NCBI GenBank assembly: GCA_002418705.1
Contig: DIEQ01000108.1
Coordinates: 23,774 to 65,586 of the forward strand
Source of the DNA: Mageeibacillus sp. UBA5770
Lineage (GTDB): Bacteria; Bacillota_A; Clostridia; Saccharofermentanales; Saccharofermentanaceae
Direction: 5' to 3'
Length of the DNA stretch: 41,813 bases
Part shown: piece after piece, positions 33,766 to 41,813 of the stretch
How positions within the stretch are numbered: position 1 is the first letter of the stretch
Layout: every line of letters begins with the position of its first letter
The notes under the pieces: model-generated
The model's input: the letters and a program-made list of their open reading frames with translations, nothing else
Databases searched by the model: none
Told to the model about the DNA's origin: nothing
Made by a program: the position numbers and the translations under genes

Positions 33766-35544
33766 ATGAAGTCAAAATTATTAAACAAATATTTCTTTGA
33801 TAAGCCAATACGTACGGAGTTGAATATCTTCTTTTTAGCTCTTGTTATTGTGCCTTTGATTATCATAGGAATCTTGTCTTCTCAAATTATCAGTAATATT
33901 TTGATGAGCCAGACTTCGGAACGTTCGAGCCAATATATTGCGCAGAGCATTCAGGCCCTGGATATGAGCCTCGAGGAACTGAATAATATTGTGATTGCAA
34001 GTTTGTGGAACCAGAGTCTACAGGATATTCTGCGTGCCGACAGCAGTGATTCTGCCGAGACAAGCGCTGCTGATATAAGCTTTGTTGAAGAAAAACTCAG
34101 AAGTATAGCAAATACAAGACGTGATATTGAGTTTTTAATGATTGCCAGAACAGATGGACAAAAATTCTCTTTTTCGACAAGTAATTTATCAAATAATTAC
34201 ACCGCTTATATGACTTCTTTGGATGAGGCGGTTTATTCAGGCGCATCCTTTCAAAGGGGCGAAACGACATGGATTGGATATCCGGATGACAGCAGCATTA
34301 TTCTGGGTGTGCGTAAAGTCATGGATTTCGAATCGCTGGAAGAATTGGGATATTTATACGTGATTATTAAAGAGGATACAATCAGACAGAAATACGATTC
34401 TCTGAAAACAACAGCCAGCAGCTTTTTCGTAGTTAAGGATGCCCTGGGAAATGTCATTTCAAAAAACAGCCCGGATGATATCGATGTAGATTCCGTAGTG
34501 TCAACGTCTGATGAAGACAGTACGATGAAGAAAGAAATAATTTCCGGAAAGGAGTTTTATCTGACGTACAAGCAATCAGGATATTCGAACTGGGAGATAA
34601 GTCAGTATACTCCTTCCAATGAACTGATGCGTGAGATCTCGCGGATTCAGATCATAATTTTCGCGGTCATAATGATAATCATGTCGATTCTTTTCCTGTT
34701 TATGAATTGGTTTTCCAATTATTTAATTCACCCGATTTCTGAAATGCGGGACTTGATGAAAGAAATCCGGCACGAGAATTTCAACATACATGCAGATGAA
34801 AGTCGAAATGATGAGATGGGACAGCTGGCTAAGTCATTTAACTTAATGGCTTCCAAAATCAAAAGGCTGATTGAGGAAGACTATAAAAGCAAAATTCTCC
34901 TTCAGGAGACCGAGTATAGTTTTTTGCGTGCTCAGATTAATCCGCATTTTCTGTATAATACCCTCGATTCCATCAGCTGGCTTGCGGCTATGGACGGCAA
35001 TAAGAAAATCAGCAAAATCTCTGTCGCCTTAGGGCGTATTCTTCGGTGGTCCATCTCAAATACCGGAAAGGTTGTCCCTCTGGAAGATGAAGTGAATAAC
35101 GTGGAGGATTATCTGACCATTCAGAAGCTTCGTTATGGTGAGACCTTACATTATGAAATTGCGGTAGAAGAGAGTGTACGTCAGCTTCCGGTTCCCAAGA
35201 TGATTTTGCAGCCCCTCGTTGAAAATGCACTTATTCACGGTCTGGAGGGAATTGACGGCAAAAAAGAACTGAAAATATCGGCACAAATGGCGCAGGATCA
35301 AATCGTGATTGCTATAGAAGACAATGGTGTGGGTATGTCTGAAGAACGAATCAGTGAGGTTCTGGCCGATAAAATTCAAAATTCCAATTCTTCATACCAT
35401 GGCGTTGGTGTTTATAATGTGCACAAGCGAATTCAAATGATGTATGGTGAAGATTACGGTCTGGAGATTGTCAGTCAATTAGGCTCGGGGACAAAAGTTC
35501 TCATCAGAATACCTGCCCGGACACTTGAAGAACAGGAGGGATGA
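33766..35544 (+). CDS. Sensor histidine kinase, YesM/LytS-like (second pair)
   Basis: A 592-residue membrane kinase. TM1 is at about 20-45 (IFFLALVIVPLIIIGILSS), the extracellular sensing domain runs to about 292, and TM2 is at about 296-325 (IIIFAVIMIIMSILFLFMNW). A HAMP domain follows (HPISEMRDLMKEIRHENF). The phospho-acceptor is His394 in RAQINPHFLYNTLDS. The ATPase domain has PLVENALIHGLEG, IEDNGVGM and GVGVYNVHKRIQMMYG. The RBS (GAAGG) is weak and a little far from the ATG. The operon continues with its regulator and two extracellular binding proteins, so the kinase is probably informed by a sugar-loaded protein as in the AraPST and XylFII-LytS systems. Confidence 0.93.
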   Translation: MKSKLLNKYFFDKPIRTELNIFFLALVIVPLIIIGILSSQIISNILMSQTSERSSQYIAQSIQALDMSLEELNNIVIASLWNQSLQDILRADSSDSAETSAADISFVEEKLRSIANTRRDIEFLMIARTDGQKFSFSTSNLSNNYTAYMTSLDEAVYSGASFQRGETTWIGYPDDSSIILGVRKVMDFESLEELGYLYVIIKEDTIRQKYDSLKTTASSFFVVKDALGNVISKNSPDDIDVDSVVSTSDEDSTMKKEIISGKEFYLTYKQSGYSNWEISQYTPSNELMREISRIQIIIFAVIMIIMSILFLFMNWFSNYLIHPISEMRDLMKEIRHENFNIHADESRNDEMGQLAKSFNLMASKIKRLIEEDYKSKILLQETEYSFLRAQINPHFLYNTLDSISWLAAMDGNKKISKISVALGRILRWSISNTGKVVPLEDEVNNVEDYLTIQKLRYGETLHYEIAVEESVRQLPVPKMILQPLVENALIHGLEGIDGKKELKISAQMAQDQIVIAIEDNGVGMSEERISEVLADKIQNSNSSYHGVGVYNVHKRIQMMYGEDYGLEIVSQLGSGTKVLIRIPARTLEEQEG

Positions 35545-35546
35545 AT

Positions 35547-37136
35547 ATGATTCGTGTTTTAATCGTTGAGGATGAACCGATCATCCGAATGGGAATTCTC
35601 AAAGTTATAGAATGGGACAAACTTGGCTGTGAAGTGGCTGCCACTGCCGAAAACGGAGAAGAAGCACTCGAACGCGTTGCGGCAATGATGCCTGATCTGA
35701 TTATTAGTGATATTAAGATGCCCAAGATGGATGGCCTGTCTATGGTTTCGCAATTGTATGAAAAGTACCCTCACATAAAGGTGATTCTGCTCAGCGGATA
35801 TAAAGAGTTTGATTATGCGCAAAAGGCCATTGAGTATGGCGTCAGTGAATACATTTTAAAACCGGTGGATCAGGATAAATTAGAGGAGACGATTGAACGG
35901 GTAGTTGGCGAGATCCGGATGGCTCAAAAAATGAACGCCGAAAGGTCTGCACTTCTCGAGAAGGTTCACTCCAGCATTCCTGTTTTGAAGGATAAATTCA
36001 TTGCAGACCTGCTCTTTTCTTCGCCAAGCAGCATTTACAATATATACGACAGACTTGATTATTTTGGAGTATCCGTTGGCGAATTCGTTCTGCTTGCAAC
36101 CCATATAGACTCATTCTATGATCTTGAGCAGCATTTCACAGAAGACGATATAAACGTCCTTCTGTATCTGATTATCGAACAGGTTGAAAACCTGCAGGAA
36201 TCATTTGATTTCTCGACGATTACGTATATACGAGATAAAACAGTATATATGATTGTAAGTCAAAGCGGCAAAGATGAGTTGAATTTAGATACCCTTCAGG
36301 AGTATTGCCATCAATTATCTTTAAACGTTGCAAAAAACGGTAAATTTACTGTTTCTATTGGTATAAGCAATTTTTACAGCGGACCCTTGTTTTTAAAAAA
36401 GGCCAGAGCCGAAGTCGACCAGTGCCTGTCCATGTGCTACTACCTTGGACCGAACAGTGTGATTCACATCCGTGACCTGGTTGAACAGAAAAATGACGCG
36501 GCGAAGCTGGAAGTTGAAACCAGCGGATATCTTAATGCGATCCGCAATGGTATCGGAATTCTTGAAGAGGCTGAAAAAATCTGTTGGCAGATTGAACAGG
36601 TCAGGGATGGTGTTAACACCAGAAGTATTGTTACTGAAGTAGTTATGGCTTCGATCCGGACATGCAGTGAATTGTATGGGGAAACGACTAAGTTGAAGGA
36701 GTATTTTAATGAGGCGCTTATACAGATTCATTCGGCAAAAACGATAAACAGCCTGATAACAATTATGAAAGATAACGGGATTCGTCTTGAATCCTATGTA
36801 AGAGAAAAGGTGAATTCGAAAACGCAATACACAATGGAACGTGCCGTAATGTATCTTCAGGAAAATGTTTCCCGCGAAGTATCCTTAGAAGAAGTCGCTG
36901 ATTATGTGTATATGAGCAAATGGTACTTTAGTAAATTATTCAAGAAAGCAATGGGTTTGAATTTTTCGGAATATATTATGAAAATGCGGATTGAAAAGGC
37001 GCAGAAGCTGATCCGTGAGAATCCAATGCTAAAGAATTATGAAGTAGCGGAAATGCTGGGATTTGAAAATGTGCGGTACTTCAGCCAGCTTTTCAAGAAA
37101 GTTACGGGACTTACCCCGAGTGAATTTAGAGGCTGA
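35547..37136 (+). CDS. Response regulator, YesN type, long form (REC + AraC helix-turn-helix)
   Basis: A 529-residue response regulator. The receiver domain at 1-120 has IVEDEP, phospho-acceptor Asp55 in LIISDIKMPKMDG, VILLSGYKEF and YILKPVD. The middle region (about 140-400) is a long helical domain. The AraC-type DNA-binding domain fills the last 105 residues (SLEEVADYVYMSKWYFSKLF, then YEVAEMLGFENVRYFSQLFK). The start at 35547 is chosen because AGGAGG (35534-35539) is 7 bases upstream; the ATG at 35541 is too close. The stop overlaps the next start (TGATG). It probably activates the ABC operon at 39711. Confidence 0.94.
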   Translation: MIRVLIVEDEPIIRMGILKVIEWDKLGCEVAATAENGEEALERVAAMMPDLIISDIKMPKMDGLSMVSQLYEKYPHIKVILLSGYKEFDYAQKAIEYGVSEYILKPVDQDKLEETIERVVGEIRMAQKMNAERSALLEKVHSSIPVLKDKFIADLLFSSPSSIYNIYDRLDYFGVSVGEFVLLATHIDSFYDLEQHFTEDDINVLLYLIIEQVENLQESFDFSTITYIRDKTVYMIVSQSGKDELNLDTLQEYCHQLSLNVAKNGKFTVSIGISNFYSGPLFLKKARAEVDQCLSMCYYLGPNSVIHIRDLVEQKNDAAKLEVETSGYLNAIRNGIGILEEAEKICWQIEQVRDGVNTRSIVTEVVMASIRTCSELYGETTKLKEYFNEALIQIHSAKTINSLITIMKDNGIRLESYVREKVNSKTQYTMERAVMYLQENVSREVSLEEVADYVYMSKWYFSKLFKKAMGLNFSEYIMKMRIEKAQKLIRENPMLKNYEVAEMLGFENVRYFSQLFKKVTGLTPSEFRG

Positions 37137-38377
37137 TGATGGAGAAAAGAAAATTATTCGGTGGAAACAGGCTCTATTTTGTCAGTGCGCTGCTTATGTT
37201 GGCAGGGATACTGATGGTCGTTTTTGTGTTTGGGTATCAGAAGGAAGCGCCTGCAAGTGCCGTGAAAGAAGAAAAAAGGCTGACGTTTGCGCTTTGGGGC
37301 GACGTTGAGATGCAGAAGGCGATCGAAGAAGTCGTTGATGTTTTCATGCGCCAAAACGACTGTATCGTCGATGTATACTGTTATTCTTCCGAAGATGAAC
37401 TGAAATCAAAAACCATCGGTCAGATTGCAGCCGGTAAATCGTATGATGTTTTCTATGTGGACTCTAATACGCTTTCGCTCCTGCAGAAAGGATCATGGTT
37501 AAGTGATCTGAATGATGTTGTAGACGATCGTCGGGCTGACGGAGATGAATACTATGCGGCAGCATTGGCCAGCGGAACCTTCGGAGGCGATCAATATGCT
37601 CTGCCGACGGGTGTCATGCCGTATTTGATTTACTATAATTTATCGTATTTTGAAAAGAATGGTTTGGAAAATCCGCAGATGTATTTTGAGGATAAGCGTT
37701 GGGATTTCGAAGGATTTTCAGAATGTTCGGAAAATCTTCAGGAAAAAACAAACAAAGAAGTATTCTATATGGATGATGCCTGGACAACGATAGAAGCATT
37801 CTGCCGGTCGGAAGGCGGCAGTTTTATTTTTCAAAATGAAAGTCTGCTGCTTGACAGTCAGGCAAGCCAAACTTTGGAGAAGCTCGTCCTTCTAAAAAAC
37901 AAGAATGTTATTTATTACTGGGACGCTAAAGCAGAACCGATTACGATCCAGGAGCTTTTCGTTACAGGAAAGATTCCTATGATGGTCGGTGACCTTAATA
38001 TGACCCGGGAATGCAGTAAAATAAAGGATTTTAAGTGGGATGTTGTGCCGCTCCCATCTGTAAACAGCGATTTTTCAAACTCTGTGTTCTATGTTCCGCT
38101 TATTGCCGTCTCAGATGGGGAGAATAGTGAATTAGCAAAAAAATTCCTGGATTTTTATGTCAGCGGTATGGGACAAAAGCTTCGTCTGGAACATGGCGAG
38201 TGCTTAATTCCTTCCCTGAATATGACTTTCTATACAAGCATGGGGAACGTAAAGTTTCCCGATCATTCAAATTACTATTTCTTTGCTATTGAAAACGGTT
38301 ATTCGGACAGCGAACCAAAACTGTCCGAAAAGGAAAAGACAAGCATCATACAGATTTGGCAGGAAAAACTTGTTTGA
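37136..38377 (+). CDS. Membrane-anchored extracellular binding protein, no partner permease
   Basis: A 413-residue family 1 (MalE-like) solute-binding protein. The N-terminus has one hydrophobic segment at about 13-35 (LYFVSALLMLAGILMVVFVF) but no lipobox Cys, so it is probably an uncleaved membrane anchor with an external domain. The binding fold shows LTFALWGDVEMQKAIEEVV, GKSYDVFYVDSNTLSLLQKG, LPTGVMPYLIYYNLSYFEKN and VTGKIPMMVGDLNMT. No CUT1 permease or ATPase genes are near it; instead it is coupled by TGATG overlap to a response regulator gene. I infer a sensory role, presenting ligand to the kinase at 33766. An orphan transport protein is the alternative. Confidence 0.85.
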   Translation: MMEKRKLFGGNRLYFVSALLMLAGILMVVFVFGYQKEAPASAVKEEKRLTFALWGDVEMQKAIEEVVDVFMRQNDCIVDVYCYSSEDELKSKTIGQIAAGKSYDVFYVDSNTLSLLQKGSWLSDLNDVVDDRRADGDEYYAAALASGTFGGDQYALPTGVMPYLIYYNLSYFEKNGLENPQMYFEDKRWDFEGFSECSENLQEKTNKEVFYMDDAWTTIEAFCRSEGGSFIFQNESLLLDSQASQTLEKLVLLKNKNVIYYWDAKAEPITIQELFVTGKIPMMVGDLNMTRECSKIKDFKWDVVPLPSVNSDFSNSVFYVPLIAVSDGENSELAKKFLDFYVSGMGQKLRLEHGECLIPSLNMTFYTSMGNVKFPDHSNYYFFAIENGYSDSEPKLSEKEKTSIIQIWQEKLV

Positions 38378-38399
38378 TAAGTGGGGAGTAGTTAAAGCT

Positions 38400-39419
38400 A
38401 TGAGTAAAAAACGAAATTTTGTAATTGCAGTTATATTGACCTGTGCATTTATTTTAACCGGATGCAGCCAGCAAGGTGTCAGCAAAGATGATTCATCGTT
38501 GAAATTTGCATATATCTCTAAGGACTTGAATCACTACTGGTTTCAGCAGGTAGAAAATGGCATTCAGTCGAAATGTGAAGAACTGGGAATCTCAGTCACT
38601 TCTTTTGATGCTCAGTTTGATGATGTAAAATGTATGGAAGCAGTACAACGCGTTGTGGATGAAAAATACGACGGACTTTTTATTTGTACGACCAATCAGC
38701 AGCTGGGACCTCAAATTGGCGACCTGTGCCAGGCAGCCGGCATCCAGGTTATTACTATTGACGACCCGATGAAAGACAGCTCAGGGAAAAGTTTCCCTTA
38801 TGTCGGCATGGCAACGCGTGAAATGGGAGCCATCGGCGGCGTCGCCCTGGCAAAACTGGCAAAGGAAAAAAACTTCTTCGAAGAAGGTAATAATATAAAG
38901 ATATTCGAGCTTGATGTTCCATCGCTGAGTGTGTTCAGGGAACGGCTGAGCGGTTATGAAGAAGCACTTCTGACTAACACATCAATCTCTAAGGACGATA
39001 TCCTTGTATTGGACGTGCCTGATGGTATGTATGAAAAAAACTATGAGGCATGCATTAAATATTTTTCTGAACAGCCCGAGGGAGATGTAACCCATTGGAT
39101 TATCTGCGGTGTAAATGATGACAGTGCATTAGCACCTATGCATGCATTAAGGGACCTTGGATTTGATATGGACAATGTTATAGCATGCGGGCTTGGCGGA
39201 TATGAATTAAGCATCGCCGAATTCGAAGAGGGCAACAGAAATTACATTACGACGATGACACAGCCGGATGTCGAAGGCTCAAAGGCTGTGGAGATGCTGT
39301 ACGAATATTTAGTTAATGGCAGCGAACTGGCATCATCGGTGGTGTTAGGCGGAAAAATAGCAACATGTGATAACTATCTGGTATTTTTTAATTATAATAA
39401 ACTTTCAGACAATAACTGA
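38400..39419 (+). CDS. Sugar-binding lipoprotein, AraF/RbsB-like, in the sensor operon
   Basis: A 339-residue periplasmic-binding-protein-like lipoprotein. The start at 38400 follows a GGGGAG RBS; the signal MSKKRNFVIAVILTCAFI leads to lipobox LTGC. The mature protein is closely similar to the one at 39711: LNHYWFQQVENGI against LSHPWFIQEEMGI, TNQQLGP against TNQSMGP, and THWIICGVNDDSALAPM against THWIITGANDDCALAPM. It sits last in the operon of the second two-component pair and is cut off from the ABC genes by a strong terminator. The pattern fits AraP or XylFII, sensors that bind sugar and signal through the kinase. The sugar is probably a pentose or other monosaccharide. Confidence 0.88.
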   Translation: MSKKRNFVIAVILTCAFILTGCSQQGVSKDDSSLKFAYISKDLNHYWFQQVENGIQSKCEELGISVTSFDAQFDDVKCMEAVQRVVDEKYDGLFICTTNQQLGPQIGDLCQAAGIQVITIDDPMKDSSGKSFPYVGMATREMGAIGGVALAKLAKEKNFFEEGNNIKIFELDVPSLSVFRERLSGYEEALLTNTSISKDDILVLDVPDGMYEKNYEACIKYFSEQPEGDVTHWIICGVNDDSALAPMHALRDLGFDMDNVIACGLGGYELSIAEFEEGNRNYITTMTQPDVEGSKAVEMLYEYLVNGSELASSVVLGGKIATCDNYLVFFNYNKLSDNN

Positions 39420-39450
39420 TTCAGAAATCAACGTATTGATATATCCAAGC

Positions 39451-39491
39451 TTGCCCGGGACGCTGAATCTGGCGTTCCGGGCAATTTTTTT
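39451..39491 (+). terminator. Terminator of the sensory operon
   Basis: TTGCCCGGGACGC pairs with GCGTTCCGGGCAA around a short loop, followed by TTTTTTT. It cleanly divides the sensor genes from the transporter genes. The rest of the 291-base gap up to 39711 shows no gene; it must carry the promoter of the next operon, but no good sigma-A pair is seen. Confidence 0.9.
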
Positions 39492-39710
39492 GTGCGGAAA
39501 CTGAAATCGTGACATACATTTTTGTGCGTAATAAACAATGTTTGCAGCTTTTTAGTGGTGATTAGGAAATAAGTTGAACAATATATCTGACCTTTTGACA
39601 AGATTGCCTCATTATACAAAAGACGCTTCTGCGGTTTAATGAAGACAGTAAAAAGGTATTCGCGAACCTAATTTCTATGAACTACTTAAGCTTACACAGG
39701 AGGAATTAAC

Positions 39711-40784
39711 ATGATTAAAAAGTTAGCGTCATTTATGTTAGCAGCTACACTTCTGGTATCAGCAGCAAGCTGTTCCGCAAATACTGCAGAACAGACAACA
39801 GTTACTTCGGCAGAAGCGGAAACAACAGCAAAAGCAGAAACGACAGCAGCGGCTTCTGAAGCCGAGCCCCTGAAATTTGTCTATGTCAGCAAGATGCTGT
39901 CACATCCGTGGTTTATTCAGGAAGAAATGGGAATCAAAAAAGCCTGTGAGGAACTGGGAATTGAGTACGTCGGAATCGACAGTGACCTGAATGATGAGAA
40001 ATGCCTCGCAGACGTTGACAGTGCATTTTCAATGGGTGCAGATGCTCTTTTGATTTGTATGACCAATCAGAGCATGGGACCGAACATTGCCGCACAGTGT
40101 AAAGAAGAAGGCGTTGTCATGATTACCATCGACGACAACGTTGTTGACGAAAACGGCGATCCTGTAACACATGTCGGCATGCCGACAAAAGAAGTTGGTC
40201 AGATCGGCGGCGAAGCACTTGGAAAAATGGCAACAGAGAGAAATTATTTTGCTGATGGAAACAAAGTCAAAGTTCTTCAGATAAATGTTCCGACAACCAC
40301 TGTTTTCGCTCCGCGTCTCGATGGTTATAAAGAAGGACTAATGTCTACAACACCTTTGACAGCTGAGGATTTCATTGTTGTAGATACAACAGACGGTATG
40401 TATGAAGACAACCTGACAGCTGTATCACCGATTATTGTTGCGAATCCTGACGTAACCCACTGGATTATCACCGGCGCAAATGATGATTGTGCCTTAGCTC
40501 CAATGGCACTCCTTGAAGAGCAGGGCTTCAATATGGATAACACCTTATCCTGTGGTCTTGGCGGTTACGAGATGTCGCTTGCAGAGTTTAAAGAAGGCAA
40601 TCCCAACTATATCGCAATCGTTCTTCAGCCTGATGTTGAAGGATATAAGGCAGTTTATCTTGCTTATGAAAACATTGTAAATGGCACGGAAATGCCGGCA
40701 ACAACTTTGGTCAGCGGTTCTATTGCCACATCAGAGAACTATCTTGAATTCTTCCCGAACGGGAAAATGATGACAGATCAGTAA
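39711..40784 (+). CDS. Sugar ABC transporter binding lipoprotein, AraF/RbsB-like
   Basis: A 357-residue CUT2-type substrate-binding lipoprotein. The RBS CAGGAGGAATTAAC is near ideal. The signal MIKKLASFMLAATLLVSAAS ends in a lipobox Cys (AASC), followed by a Thr/Ala/Glu-rich linker to about residue 48. The binding domain carries VYVSKMLSHPWF, GIDSDLNDEKC, LLICMTNQSMGPNI, GGYEMSLAEFKEGN and QPDVEGYKAVYLAYE. It resembles the L-arabinose-binding protein group. The ATPase gene follows after a 13-pair hairpin, so this is the transport copy of the pair formed with the protein at 38400. It is probably switched on by the upstream response regulator. Confidence 0.92.
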   Translation: MIKKLASFMLAATLLVSAASCSANTAEQTTVTSAEAETTAKAETTAAASEAEPLKFVYVSKMLSHPWFIQEEMGIKKACEELGIEYVGIDSDLNDEKCLADVDSAFSMGADALLICMTNQSMGPNIAAQCKEEGVVMITIDDNVVDENGDPVTHVGMPTKEVGQIGGEALGKMATERNYFADGNKVKVLQINVPTTTVFAPRLDGYKEGLMSTTPLTAEDFIVVDTTDGMYEDNLTAVSPIIVANPDVTHWIITGANDDCALAPMALLEEQGFNMDNTLSCGLGGYEMSLAEFKEGNPNYIAIVLQPDVEGYKAVYLAYENIVNGTEMPATTLVSGSIATSENYLEFFPNGKMMTDQ

Positions 40785-40807
40785 AAAACGATTTTCGTGA
40801 ATAGCAG

Positions 40808-40836
40808 TAGGGCTGCTGCGTATCGCAGCAGCCCTA
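40808..40836 (+). other. Intercistronic hairpin before the ABC ATPase gene
   Basis: A perfect 13-base stem, TAGGGCTGCTGCG / CGCAGCAGCCCTA, with loop TAT. No T-run. It lies 4 bases before the ribosome site of the ATPase gene, so it can stabilise the upstream mRNA and may affect translation of the ATPase. Confidence 0.75.
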
Positions 40837-40856
40837 TCATAAAGGTGGTGCACGAG

Positions 40857-41813
40857 TTGGACGAAATAATTTTAGAGTGTAAAAACATCAGTAAAAGTTT
40901 TCCGGGGGTCATGGCTCTGGATAATGTTCAGTTTGATTTGCGTAAGGGCGAGGTACATGCACTCTGTGGTGAAAACGGAGCCGGCAAGTCAACCTTAATT
41001 AAGATATTAGCCGGTCTGTATTCGAAAGATACAGGCGTGATTACATATAACGGAAAAGAAATTAAATACAAATCCGTTCAGGAGTGCAGGACTAACGGTA
41101 TTTCACTGATACCACAGGAAATTCAGCTGGCACAAACCCTCACAGTAGCAGAAAATATCTGCATGACTTCTTTTCCAAAGAAGTCAACAGGTGTGGTTGA
41201 CTGGAAAAAAATGGAACAAAAGGCCAGGGAACTGCAGGCTCGTATTGGATGTTCTGAAGACATGTTCACTCCGGAGACGATTGTCGGAACACTGAGTATG
41301 GGACATCAGCAGCTTATAGAAATCATGAAAGCTATCTCAACCGATTTGAAGCTGATCGCATTCGATGAGCCAACCAGCTCACTATCGTCCGAAGAGACAG
41401 ATCAATTATTCCGTCTGATGCGTGAACTTACAAAGCAAGGCATCTCAATTATTTATGTCAGTCACAGGCTGGCTGAAATTTTTCAGATATGTGATCGAGT
41501 CACAGTTTTTAAAGACGGAAAATATGTCGGCACAAAGAACGTTAAAGAAGTTGACATGTGCGACATAGTGTCCATGATGGTCGGCCGCGACATGTGTCTG
41601 TACAAAAAAGTGAAACGTTACTCAAATCCTGGCGAAAGTGTACTTGAAATTGAGCATTTGAATTGGGGTAAGAAAGTAAAAGATATCTCATTTACATTGC
41701 ACAGAGGCGAAATCCTGGGTCTTTTTGGAATTGTTGGTTCAGGAAGAACGGAAACAGCAAGAGTAATTTTCGGGCTCGAGAAAAAAGACAGCGGCATTAT
41801 CAGACTTCATGGG
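40857..41813 (+). CDS. Sugar ABC transporter ATPase, AraG/MglA/RbsA type (3' end outside window)
   Basis: The frame is open to the window end, giving 319 codons of a protein usually near 500. It is a double-cassette ATPase of the CUT2 family that powers import of a monosaccharide. The first cassette is complete: Walker A GENGAGKST, Q-loop PQEIQLAQTL, signature LSMGHQQLIEIM, Walker B LIAFDEPTSSL and switch His in YVSHRLAEIF. The second begins with the degenerate site FGIVGSGRTETAR, typical of the family. No ATG fits: the best start is TTG at 40857, with AAAGGTGG (40841-40848) 8 bases upstream and sequence LDEIILECKNISKSFPG. A GTG at 40848 is too close to the ribosome site. The permease gene should lie just beyond. 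Confidence 0.93.
   Translation, partial: MDEIILECKNISKSFPGVMALDNVQFDLRKGEVHALCGENGAGKSTLIKILAGLYSKDTGVITYNGKEIKYKSVQECRTNGISLIPQEIQLAQTLTVAENICMTSFPKKSTGVVDWKKMEQKARELQARIGCSEDMFTPETIVGTLSMGHQQLIEIMKAISTDLKLIAFDEPTSSLSSEETDQLFRLMRELTKQGISIIYVSHRLAEIFQICDRVTVFKDGKYVGTKNVKEVDMCDIVSMMVGRDMCLYKKVKRYSNPGESVLEIEHLNWGKKVKDISFTLHRGEILGLFGIVGSGRTETARVIFGLEKKDSGIIRLHG

Noticed and set aside
39595..39618. Perfect TTGACA followed by TTATAC/TATACA before the 39711 gene
   Set aside because: The spacing is only 11-12 bases, too short for a sigma-A promoter; an activator-dependent start is more likely.
1..41813. CRISPR arrays, insertion sequences, phage genes, tRNA or rRNA genes
   Set aside because: No regularly spaced repeats, transposase or integrase motifs, or cloverleaf/rRNA signatures were seen on either strand.

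Overview
The window looks like chromosomal DNA from an anaerobic, saccharolytic Firmicute of the Clostridia, most like a gut-type Lachnospiraceae. Grounds: LacI-family regulators, YesM/YesN-type two-component pairs, lipoprotein sugar-binding proteins with Ala/Ser/Thr-rich linkers, CUT1 sugar permeases with no ATPase gene of their own, a biotin-dependent sodium-pump decarboxylase, AGGAGG-type ribosome sites and Rho-independent terminators. This placement is inference from gene content. Almost every gene lies on the + strand. I see no rRNA, tRNA, CRISPR array or intact mobile element.

Layout. (a) 1-1212: 3' part of an ACR3 arsenite exporter and a HesB/IscA-like protein with a Cys-rich tail. (b) 1313-1600: minus-strand remnant of a sugar-binding protein gene. 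(c) 1863-8452: alpha-galactoside unit (LacI regulator, lipoprotein binding protein, two permeases, GH36 alpha-galactosidase). (d) 8498-13715: second LacI regulator, a Cys-rich 63-residue protein, 6-phosphogluconate dehydrogenase, an FGGY gluconokinase-type kinase, a PHP phosphatase and an unknown 102-residue protein. (e) 13787-17792: CdaR-type regulator, GntP permease and glycerate kinase. (f) 18022-21299: Na+-pumping decarboxylase operon (carboxyltransferase, gamma, separate biotin carrier, beta pump) behind a leader that looks like a transcription attenuator. (g) 21532-33490: YesM/YesN pair, binding protein, two permeases, and three signal-less glycosidases (GH30, GH42, GH3). (h) 33766-41813: a second YesM/YesN pair with two extracellular binding proteins in the same operon, a terminator, then a paralogous binding protein and a sugar ABC ATPase that runs off the end.

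How it works together. Units (c) and (g) appear to import oligosaccharides and hydrolyse them in the cytoplasm with exo-glycosidases. Units (d) and (e) would take sugar acids (gluconate, glycerate) into the pentose-phosphate pathway and glycolysis. Unit (f) would turn oxaloacetate decarboxylation into a sodium gradient. Unit (h) resembles three-component sugar sensors such as AraPST or XylFII-LytS-YesN, in which a binding protein derived from a transporter feeds a histidine kinase controlling the neighbouring ABC importer.

The most interesting points are the two-binding-protein sensory operon in (h), the self-competing hairpins ahead of the decarboxylase operon, the GH30/GH42/GH3 set of unknown substrate, and the small unknown proteins in (d).
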